A stretch of DNA of 10,630 bases from NCBI GenBank assembly GCA_945946745.1, contig CAMEWZ010000048.1, positions 1 through 10,630 of the forward strand, written 5' to 3'. The stretch comes from an uncultured Clostridia bacterium (GTDB lineage: Bacteria; Bacillota; Clostridia; Oscillospirales; Oscillospiraceae). Position numbers and translations under genes: made by a program. The notes under the pieces are model-generated. The model did not search any database, was not told the DNA's origin, and saw only the letters and a program-made list of their open reading frames with translations. Positions 5,908 to 10,630 of the stretch are shown here, one piece after another (position 1 is the first letter of the stretch; every line of letters begins with the position of its first letter).

Positions 5908-7077
5908 TTACAGCACGGATTCATAGATATTCTCAATGGCCTCGCCGAAAGCCTTCTTGTCAAAGCTGGCGGCGATCTCCTCGCTGCGCTTGGCCGCGGC
6001 GGCACGCCAGTCGGGGTTATGGGCCATTTCGTCGATGGCTCGGAGGAAATCCTCGGCGCTGGTATACTCGTAGCCGTTCTGGCCCTCCTCCAGCACGTCG
6101 GCCAGGCAGTCATCCTGGCGGCACAGCAGAGGCAGTCCGTTGGCCGCGGCCTCTATGTAGGTCAAGCCTTGGGTCTCGCTGGTGGAGGCGCTGACGAATA
6201 CATCCCCCAGCTGGTAATAATTCTGTACCTGGGACGGCTCCACCATGCCGGTGAAGATCACATCCTCCGCCACCCCCAGCTTTTGGGCCTGCTTTTCCAG
6301 ATCCTCCCGGGCAGGGCCGTCGCCCACGATCAGAAATTTCAGATGGTCATTCTGTTCCCGGGCCTCCGCGAACAGCTCCATCAGCTCGCCCAGGTTCTTC
6401 TCCCCGCCCAGACGGCCCAGGTTCAGCAGCACCTGGTCATCGTCGGCGATGCCCAAGGCCCGGCGTCTTTCCAGCCGCTCCTGGGAAGTCAGCCGCTGGT
6501 GGTGCTGCTCCAGGCTGATGCCGCTGGGCACCACACTGATAGGCGCCTTCATGCCATAGCCCTCCAGGGTGTGCTCCACTTTCAAGGTAGGCGCCACCAG
6601 GGTCTTGACCCGCTTCAGCCTGGCCCGGGACAGCACCTTGGCCAGGTAATCCCCCAGCCGCTTGCTGGGAACCACATAGGAGGTCAGATACTGCTCATAC
6701 AACGTATGGTAGGTGTGAACAATGGGCGCGCCGGTGATCCGGGAGATCCGGGCGGCGAATTGGTAGCTGAAAAACTCGCACTGGCTGTGTACCACATCCG
6801 GTTTCCAGTCGATGATCTCCTGAATCAGCTTATGGCGGTAGGACACCGGCATCCGCAGGTCGGGATACACTACCTTCAGCGGCACGGAGCGGATGTAGTA
6901 CACCGCCCCCTCCTTATGGGAGTGGAGATTGTCGGAAATGGTCAAAATCTTGACATCGTGGCCGTTGGCGGTCAGCTCGTCAAACAAATTCTTCACCGAG
7001 GTGACCACGCCGTTGGTCTCGGTGGTATACAGGTCTGTGGTAATCAGAATTTTCAGCTTGGTATCCTGAGATGCCAT
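5908..7077 (-). CDS. GT4-family glycosyltransferase, similar to 1,2-diacylglycerol 3-glucosyltransferases
   Basis: The 389-residue retaining GT-B glycosyltransferase transfers a sugar from a nucleotide sugar at the cytoplasmic membrane face. The N-terminal acceptor domain has TDLYTTETNGVVTSV (14-28) with the glycine-containing loop, and IVHTYHTLYEQY (119-130). The latter resembles the HTxHTxYEDY segment of glycolipid synthases such as Acholeplasma alMGS and streptococcal/listerial LafA. The C-terminal donor domain has NLGRLGGEKN (219-228, with R222 and K227 in the usual donor-phosphate positions), LIVGDGPAREDL (249-260) and the EX7E motif ETQGLTYIE (E301, E309). There are no transmembrane helices, so it is probably a peripheral membrane protein. 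Length is normal for the family. GGAGGA lies 9 bases before the ATG at 7077. It is a single-gene unit. Family assignment is firm. Diacylglycerol as acceptor is inferred from motifs, and another glycan or PimB-like acceptor is possible. Confidence 0.9.
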   Translation of the reverse strand: MASQDTKLKILITTDLYTTETNGVVTSVKNLFDELTANGHDVKILTISDNLHSHKEGAVYYIRSVPLKVVYPDLRMPVSYRHKLIQEIIDWKPDVVHSQCEFFSYQFAARISRITGAPIVHTYHTLYEQYLTSYVVPSKRLGDYLAKVLSRARLKRVKTLVAPTLKVEHTLEGYGMKAPISVVPSGISLEQHHQRLTSQERLERRRALGIADDDQVLLNLGRLGGEKNLGELMELFAEAREQNDHLKFLIVGDGPAREDLEKQAQKLGVAEDVIFTGMVEPSQVQNYYQLGDVFVSASTSETQGLTYIEAAANGLPLLCRQDDCLADVLEEGQNGYEYTSAEDFLRAIDEMAHNPDWRAAAAKRSEEIAASFDKKAFGEAIENIYESVL

Positions 7078-7128
7078 GGGGGAATTCCTCCAAATCTATG
7101 TTTCATTCTTTCCGGGTGAATATTTTCC

Positions 7129-7137
7129 ATTATACCA
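7129..7137 (-). promoter_or_regulatory. Extended -10 promoter of the glycosyltransferase gene
   Basis: The minus strand reads TGGTATAAT, a perfect -10 hexamer with the TGn extension. No good -35 hexamer lies 16-18 bases upstream, as is common for extended -10 promoters. The predicted start is near 7122, leaving a leader of about 45 bases before the ATG at 7077. It is back to back with the promoter of the divergent carboxypeptidase gene. Confidence 0.65.
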
Positions 7138-7231
7138 GATTTCGGCAAAAATTCTACTGGTAATCTTCTTAAGTTTTTCTTTTGTTTTGTCACGGATGTT
7201 GGATAACCTTCTTTTTCCGAATGGGCGTGTC

Positions 7232-7260
7232 TTGCATTTTTCACCATTTTGTGCTACGAT
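7232..7260 (+). promoter_or_regulatory. Promoter of the VanY-type carboxypeptidase gene
   Basis: TTGCAT (7232-7237), a 17-base spacer and TACGAT (7255-7260), with TG at 7252-7253 giving an extended -10. Transcription would begin near 7267. The in-frame ATG at 7249 therefore falls inside the promoter and cannot be the start. The -35 matches weakly (3 of 6), so moderate expression is expected. Confidence 0.5.
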
Positions 7261-7277
7261 ATCCCGGATATTACCCC

Positions 7278-7284
7278 GGGAGGG
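7278..7284 (+). promoter_or_regulatory. Ribosome binding site that sets the carboxypeptidase start
   Basis: GGGAGGG ends 6 bases before the ATG at 7291. It supports this start over the in-frame ATG at 7249, which has no such site. Confidence 0.75.
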
Positions 7285-7290
7285 ACGCAA

Positions 7291-8649
7291 ATGAGAACCA
7301 AACATCGGCTGATTCTGCCGGTTATTCTGCTGTGCGCCGTGATCGTTCTGTCCGTTGCCGGCGGTCTTGTCTGGTATGACCGGAATGTAGATCGCAGCGG
7401 CTGGGTGGAAAAGGACGGCATTCGCTTTTATCAGGACTTCCACGCCCATCCGGTTTCCGGCTGGCTGGAGCTGGAGGATGGACGCTACTATTTCCGTGAG
7501 GATGGCACCCCCAGCCTGGGCTGGCAGGACATTGACGGCGTCACCTATTATTTCGGAGACACCGGCGTCATGACCACCGGCTGGCTGGACTTGGACGGCA
7601 AAACCTATTATTTCGGCGGCAACGGCGCCATGGTGGACGGCTGGCTGTGGCTGGAGGACGATCGCTACTATCTGCGTGACGGGATCCTATTAACCCTCTG
7701 GCAGGAGATCGACGGCCAGCGGTATTATTTCGCCTCTGACGGTCGGATGGTCACCGGCTTTTCCGACATCGACGGCAGCCGGTACTATTTTGACAGCGAC
7801 GGCATCCTGGCTACCGGGCTGACCAGCCTGGACGACGGCGAATATCTGTTTGGCCCGGACGGGGCCATGGTCACCGGCTGGCAGGAGCTTCCGGATGGAC
7901 GCTACTATTTTCCCCCGGAAGGCCCCATGGCCACCGGCTGGCTGGAAATGGAGGGAAAGCTTTATTATCTGGGAGATTCCGGCCGGATGGAAACCGGCTG
8001 GCTGACCCTGGGAGAGGATACCTACTACTTATTCGAGGACGGCCACGCCGCGGTGGGGCCAACCGAAATCGACGGCGCGGTTCACTATTTCACCCCCAAG
8101 GGGATTGAAGTCATTCTGGTCAACGCGCGGAATCCGGTGCCGGACTATTATGTGCCGGATCTGGTCAATGTGGTAGACTACCACGATGTGGATGCCCGTT
8201 GCTACGATGCTCTGGTGCAAATGCTGGCTGACTGCAATGCCGCCGGGATCGAATACAATTTTAACTCCGCCTACCGCACCATCGAGGAACAGACGGCCAT
8301 TCTGGAAATCCGAACCAAGGAGCACATGAAAAGCTTTGACCTGGATTTTGAGGATGCCCGAAAAAAAGCGCTGGAAACCGTGGCTCTGCCCGGCACCAGC
8401 GAGCACCATCTGGGTCTGGCCGTGGATATCCTGGGGGAGGAGGCCATTTCCTGGCTCCAGGAGCATTGCTGGGAATACGGCTTCATTCTGCGCTACACCC
8501 AGGAGAAGGAGCCCATCACCGGCATCATTGATGAGCCGTGGCACTTCCGGTATGTCGGAAAATCCGTCTCCCTGGACATGAAGGATTCGGGGCTTTGCCT
8601 GGAAGAATACCTGGGCGCCGCGCCTGTTAAGGCTGGCGATGGGGCTTAA
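7291..8649 (+). CDS. Membrane-anchored D-alanyl-D-alanine carboxypeptidase (VanY/M15B) with cell-wall-binding repeats
   Basis: The 452-residue surface enzyme probably trims the terminal D-Ala from peptidoglycan stem peptides. After a short basic start there is one membrane helix (about 8-28). About twelve 20-residue aromatic repeats follow (37-274), of the choline/glucan-binding type with the pattern GW-x5-DG-x-YYF-x3-G. The C-terminal domain (about 285-430) is a zinc D,D-carboxypeptidase. SAYRT (326-330) is the substrate-side motif, SEHHLGLAVD (370-379) supplies zinc ligands H372 and D379, and EPWHF (415-419) supplies catalytic E415 and zinc ligand H418. All key residues are present, so activity is expected. 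The start at 7291 follows from its ribosome binding site and from the promoter position. It is transcribed divergently from the glycosyltransferase as a single gene. No vanS, vanR or vanH lies nearby, so a housekeeping wall role is more likely than glycopeptide resistance. Confidence 0.92.
   Translation: MRTKHRLILPVILLCAVIVLSVAGGLVWYDRNVDRSGWVEKDGIRFYQDFHAHPVSGWLELEDGRYYFREDGTPSLGWQDIDGVTYYFGDTGVMTTGWLDLDGKTYYFGGNGAMVDGWLWLEDDRYYLRDGILLTLWQEIDGQRYYFASDGRMVTGFSDIDGSRYYFDSDGILATGLTSLDDGEYLFGPDGAMVTGWQELPDGRYYFPPEGPMATGWLEMEGKLYYLGDSGRMETGWLTLGEDTYYLFEDGHAAVGPTEIDGAVHYFTPKGIEVILVNARNPVPDYYVPDLVNVVDYHDVDARCYDALVQMLADCNAAGIEYNFNSAYRTIEEQTAILEIRTKEHMKSFDLDFEDARKKALETVALPGTSEHHLGLAVDILGEEAISWLQEHCWEYGFILRYTQEKEPITGIIDEPWHFRYVGKSVSLDMKDSGLCLEEYLGAAPVKAGDGA
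7399..8112 (+). repeat. Tandem cell-wall-binding repeats within the carboxypeptidase gene
   Basis: About twelve coding repeats of roughly 60 bases encode 20-residue units starting with GW, such as GWLDLDGKTYYFGGNGAMVD. The first (residues 37-56) and last (256-274) units are degenerate. The fourth unit (from residue 117) is one residue short, and in the next unit GW is replaced by LW. Codon use varies between units, so they are old duplications rather than recent expansions. The aromatic ladder is of the type that binds choline or glucan chains in the wall. Confidence 0.85.
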
Positions 8650-8662
8650 TAGAGAAATTTGT

Positions 8663-8688
8663 CACGGTGCCGGTATCCCGGCACCGTG
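8663..8688. terminator. Hairpin between convergent genes, possible terminator
   Basis: CACGGTGCCGG (8663-8673) pairs perfectly with CCGGCACCGTG (8678-8688) around a 4-base loop, between the stops of two convergent genes. Neither side has a proper T-run. The minus-strand side continues ACAAATTTCT, a weak tract. The stem is strong enough to act as a transcript end or a stabiliser for both genes, but intrinsic termination is not certain. Confidence 0.55.
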
Positions 8689-8695
8689 CATTGCG

Positions 8696-9193
8696 TTATG
8701 GCTTCAGCTTAAACCGCCAGAGCCTGTTCTGATCCTCCTGGCTGGCATAGCCGATGCCTACCCGCTTGTCCGTTTCCACCTCGCACCGGAATCCATCATC
8801 CCCAATCCACAAATCCTGAGAATCCAACACACTGCTGCGGTTGTATTTTCCGGTGATGCCCAGGGCCTTGGTCAGTCGTCCCGGGCCGGGCGCCTCCAGG
8901 CAGGCCCGGATCAGCACCGCCTCCGGCTGCTCCTGCTCTCCCGTGACGATGTTCAGCAGCCAGTGGATGCCATAGCACAGGTAGACATAGACCGTTCCCG
9001 CTTTGGCGTAGAGCACCTCCGTTCGCGGGGTGCGGCCCTTATGGGCGTGGCAGGCGGTGTCGCCTTCCCCGCAGTAGGCTTCGGTTTCCGAGATCCGCAG
9101 GCAGCTGCCGTTTACCACCAGCAGCTTTCCCACCAGCTCCCGCGCCACCTCCAGGCAGGGGCGGTGGAAGAATGCTTCGTCCAGACGTGTCAC
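8696..9193 (-). CDS. mpg: 3-methyladenine DNA glycosylase (AAG/MPG family), compact form
   Basis: The base-excision repair enzyme removes alkylated and deaminated purines from DNA. The 165-residue protein starts with the family's DEAFFHRPCLEVARELVGKL pattern (5-24). ISETEAY (34-40) contains the catalytic glutamate E38 and base-stacking Y40, equivalent to human AAG E125 and Y127. H49 (ACHAH) lies in the AAG H136 region. RTPRTEVLY (54-62), VYVYLCYGIHWLLN (68-81), PEAVLIRA (90-97), GPGRLTKALGI (103-113) and RVGIGYA (144-150) complete the fold. It is shorter than the usual 190-200 residues because the loop between LIRA and GPG is nearly absent. The start is taken as GTG at 9193, because AGGAGG (9202-9207) lies 8 bases upstream. 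The in-frame ATGs at 9217 and 9220 fall within the -10 box and could not be translated from that promoter. It is a single-gene unit. Confidence 0.93.
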   Translation of the reverse strand: MTRLDEAFFHRPCLEVARELVGKLLVVNGSCLRISETEAYCGEGDTACHAHKGRTPRTEVLYAKAGTVYVYLCYGIHWLLNIVTGEQEQPEAVLIRACLEAPGPGRLTKALGITGKYNRSSVLDSQDLWIGDDGFRCEVETDKRVGIGYASQEDQNRLWRFKLKP

Positions 9194-9201
9194 AACATGC
9201 G

Positions 9202-9207
9202 CCTCCT
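9202..9207 (-). promoter_or_regulatory. Ribosome binding site selecting the GTG start of the DNA glycosylase
   Basis: AGGAGG on the minus strand is 8 bases before the GTG at 9193. The protein beginning there starts at the family's conserved N-terminus without an extra tail, which supports the choice. Confidence 0.75.
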
Positions 9208-9215
9208 TTTTCCTC

Positions 9216-9244
9216 ATCATACCACAACCTGCCCCGGTTGAAAA
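9216..9244 (-). promoter_or_regulatory. Promoter of the DNA glycosylase gene
   Basis: Minus-strand TTTTCA (9239-9244), a 17-base spacer, and TATGAT (9216-9221) preceded by TGG give an extended -10. The transcript would start near 9209, leaving only about 16 bases before the GTG, just enough for the ribosome binding site. A 5-bp inverted repeat AAGGG/CCCTT (9243-9259) abuts the -35 and could be an operator, though it is weak. Confidence 0.5.
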
Positions 9245-9373
9245 GGGAGAAATCCCCTTCTTTCCGCTGTGAGAATGGCTGTCATGGAACGGATGCCTGT
9301 TTTTCGTTGGATATCCGTATAATTTGCCCATGCAGCCTTTTCTCCGGCGCACATTTTCTGTCAGTTTTTCATA

Positions 9374-9414
9374 TTGTATTCTGGATTGGGGGATGGTAAT
9401 ATATTCATTATTAT
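9374..9414 (+). promoter_or_regulatory. Candidate promoter(s) of the apgM-like gene
   Basis: Two overlapping candidates, each with a 17-base spacer, are visible. The first is TTGTAT (9374-9379) with TAATAT (9397-9402), the latter preceded by TGG. The second is TTGGGG (9386-9391) with TATTAT (9409-9414). This AT-rich stretch stands out from the GC-rich surroundings. Either would start transcription 45-60 bases before the ATG at 9469. A lone TATAAT at 9318-9323 lacks a -35. Confidence 0.4.
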
Positions 9415-9432
9415 ATACATTTGTCTGCACAC

Positions 9433-9448
9433 GGCGGAATCATCCGCC
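9433..9448 (+). other. Small stem-loop in the apgM-like leader
   Basis: GGCGGA (9433-9438) pairs with TCCGCC (9443-9448) around a 4-base loop, ending 7 bases before the ribosome binding site AAGGAG (9456-9461). It could stabilise the 5' end of the mRNA. No ligand-binding or attenuator structure is visible. Confidence 0.4.
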
Positions 9449-9468
9449 TCCGCGGAAGGAGCACGTAT

Positions 9469-10630
9469 ATGAAATATATCGTAGTATTGGGCGATGGCAT
9501 GGCCGATGAGCCGGTAGCCGCCCTGGGAGGCAAGACTCCCTTGGAATTTGCGAATACCCCCGCCATGGACGCTTTGGCCTCCATGGGCGAGCTGGGCATG
9601 GTGCAGAACGTACCGGCAGGGATGTCCCCCGGCAGCGAGGTGGCAAACCTGTCTGTCATGGGCTATGATCCCCTAACGGATTTTACGGGACGATCTCCCC
9701 TGGAGGCTCTCAGCGTGGGGGTGAAAATGGAGCCGGACGACATTGTGTTCCGCTGCAACCTGGTGACGCTGACGGAGCCGGAGCCTTACCCGGAAAAGAC
9801 CATTCTGGATCACAGCTCCGGCGAGATTGCCACCGCCGACGCGGACATTCTGATGGACGCCATCCGGGAACACTTCAACAGCGAGGAATTCCAGTTCTAC
9901 ACCGGCACCAGCTACCGCCACATCATGGTCTGGAAGCATGGCCGTCTGGCCCGGCTGGAGCCGCCCCATGACCATCTGACCCAGGTCATCGGCCCCTGGC
10001 TGCCCCAGGAAAACGTACTGCGGGATTTCATGGAGCGCAGCTTTGACATTCTGAACCAGCACCCGCTGAACCAGCGGCGCGCCGCCGAGGGAAAGCACAA
10101 AGGCAACTCCCTGTGGTACTGGGGGGCAGGCACCCGGCCCAGCCTTCAATCCTTCCAGGAGAAAACCGGCTTGAAGGGGGCCATGGTCTCCGCTGTGGAT
10201 CTGCTGAAGGGCATCGCCGTAGGCGCCGGAATGCAGGTCTGCCAGGTGGAGGGCGCCACCGGCTCCATCGACACCAACTGGGAAGGCAAGGCCCAGGCGG
10301 CGATCGACGCCCTGCTGAAAGATGGCTGTGACTTTGTCTACATCCATGTGGAGGCCCCCGATGAGATGGCCCACCAGGGTCTGACCACGGAAAAGGTCAA
10401 GTCCATCGAGTACCTGGACAGCCGGGTATTGGCTCCCGTATGGAAAGCGGTTCGGGATGCCGGTGAGGAATGCCGCATTCTGGTGTTGCCGGATCACCCC
10501 AACCTGCTGCGGCTGCGAACCCACACCGCCGACCCGGTGCCCTACGTGCTCTACGACAGCACCCGGGAGCGGAAAGCCATTGCCCATTATGGGGAGACCG
10601 AGGCAAAAGCCACCGGCATTTTTGAGCCGG
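9469..10630 (+). CDS. apgM: ApgM-type 2,3-bisphosphoglycerate-independent phosphoglycerate mutase / proposed homoserine kinase (partial)
   Basis: An alkaline-phosphatase-superfamily phosphotransferase of the archaeal-type cofactor-independent phosphoglycerate mutase family. The 387 residues visible are nearly all of the usual length of about 400. Metal-binding and catalytic signatures are GDGMAD (8-13, D9), PGSEVANLSVMGYDP (54-68, with S56 as probable phospho-serine nucleophile), HVEAPDEMAHQG (293-304), PDHPN (341-345) and RTHTADPVP (350-358, H352). The ATG at 9469 has AAGGAG 7 bases upstream. The pattern LPDHPN followed by RTHTADPVP fits the bacterial branch that has been proposed to serve as homoserine kinase in threonine synthesis where classical ThrB is missing, rather than the glycolytic archaeal enzyme. 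The neighbouring gene to the right, outside the window, would help decide. Family is certain, substrate is not. Confidence 0.93.
   Translation, partial: MKYIVVLGDGMADEPVAALGGKTPLEFANTPAMDALASMGELGMVQNVPAGMSPGSEVANLSVMGYDPLTDFTGRSPLEALSVGVKMEPDDIVFRCNLVTLTEPEPYPEKTILDHSSGEIATADADILMDAIREHFNSEEFQFYTGTSYRHIMVWKHGRLARLEPPHDHLTQVIGPWLPQENVLRDFMERSFDILNQHPLNQRRAAEGKHKGNSLWYWGAGTRPSLQSFQEKTGLKGAMVSAVDLLKGIAVGAGMQVCQVEGATGSIDTNWEGKAQAAIDALLKDGCDFVYIHVEAPDEMAHQGLTTEKVKSIEYLDSRVLAPVWKAVRDAGEECRILVLPDHPNLLRLRTHTADPVPYVLYDSTRERKAIAHYGETEAKATGIFEP

Noticed and set aside
5740..7119. Long plus-strand open frame (459 codons) opposite the glycosyltransferase gene
   Set aside because: It is antisense to a gene with clear GT4 motifs, has no family signature and runs through the terminator. 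It is a by-product of GC-rich third codon positions.
7078..7290. Possible small gene or regulatory RNA between the divergent genes
   Set aside because: The 213 bases are accounted for by two back-to-back promoters and leaders. No start with a ribosome binding site or terminator-like hairpin is seen.
7399..8112. Possible satellite DNA or CRISPR-like array
   Set aside because: The periodicity is a coding protein repeat with variable codons and no spacers, not a nucleotide repeat array.
8029..8544. Minus-strand open frame (171 codons) opposite the carboxypeptidase domain
   Set aside because: The plus strand has all M15B zinc ligands in register. The opposite frame has no motif or start signal.
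7291..8649. Glycopeptide (vancomycin) resistance gene
   Set aside because: VanY-type domains are common in wall metabolism. No vanH, vanA/B, vanX or two-component genes are present in the window, and the repeat-bearing architecture differs from resistance VanY.
9194..9468. Possible small gene between the DNA glycosylase and apgM-like genes
   Set aside because: The open frames here lack ribosome binding sites and overlap the two promoters. Only promoter elements and small stem-loops are supported.
9673..10587. Minus-strand open frame (304 codons) opposite the apgM-like gene
   Set aside because: The plus strand carries intact catalytic motifs and a good ribosome binding site. The antisense frame has no recognisable domain.

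Overview
The window is about 10.6 kb of ordinary chromosome from a GC-rich Gram-positive anaerobe, most likely a member of the Clostridia close to the Oscillospiraceae/Ruminococcaceae gut lineages. This placement is inferred from four features: a transketolase split into two adjacent subunit genes, strong AGGAGG-type ribosome binding sites with Bacillota-style sigma-A promoters, a membrane-anchored VanY with choline-binding-type repeats, and an archaeal-type phosphoglycerate mutase homologue. I see no mobile element, CRISPR array, tRNA or rRNA.

Positions 1-7077 are all transcribed leftward, in three units. The rightmost (7077-5908) encodes one GT4 glycosyltransferase that resembles diacylglycerol glucosyltransferases, and it ends in a strong symmetrical hairpin (5875-5904). 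The middle unit (5755-1697) is a tight four-gene operon. Its order is a membrane-anchored phosphodiester glycosidase (NAGPA-type), a small anchored protein of unknown function, a second NAGPA-type paralogue, and a divergent Lgt-like membrane protein. It starts from a perfect TTGACA/TATAAT promoter and ends in an intrinsic terminator (1665-1694). The leftmost unit, with its own perfect-consensus promoter, encodes the N- and C-terminal transketolase subunits. The C-terminal subunit runs off the left edge.

The right part has a divergently transcribed, membrane-anchored D,D-carboxypeptidase (VanY/M15B) with about twelve cell-wall-binding repeats (7291-8649). Next is a convergent gene for a compact 3-methyladenine DNA glycosylase (8696-9193, GTG start), with a hairpin between the two. 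Last is an apgM-type alkaline-phosphatase-superfamily mutase, possibly the proposed homoserine kinase branch, which runs off the right edge a few residues before its end.

The least ordinary part is the four-gene operon. It pairs two related extracytoplasmic phosphodiester-glycosidase-like proteins with an Lgt homologue that has kept the family's arginines but lost its histidines and gained a C-terminal membrane extension. With a glycolipid-type glycosyltransferase on one side and a cell-wall carboxypeptidase beyond it, an envelope glycan or lipid-modification role is a reasonable inference. Nothing in the sequence proves a substrate.
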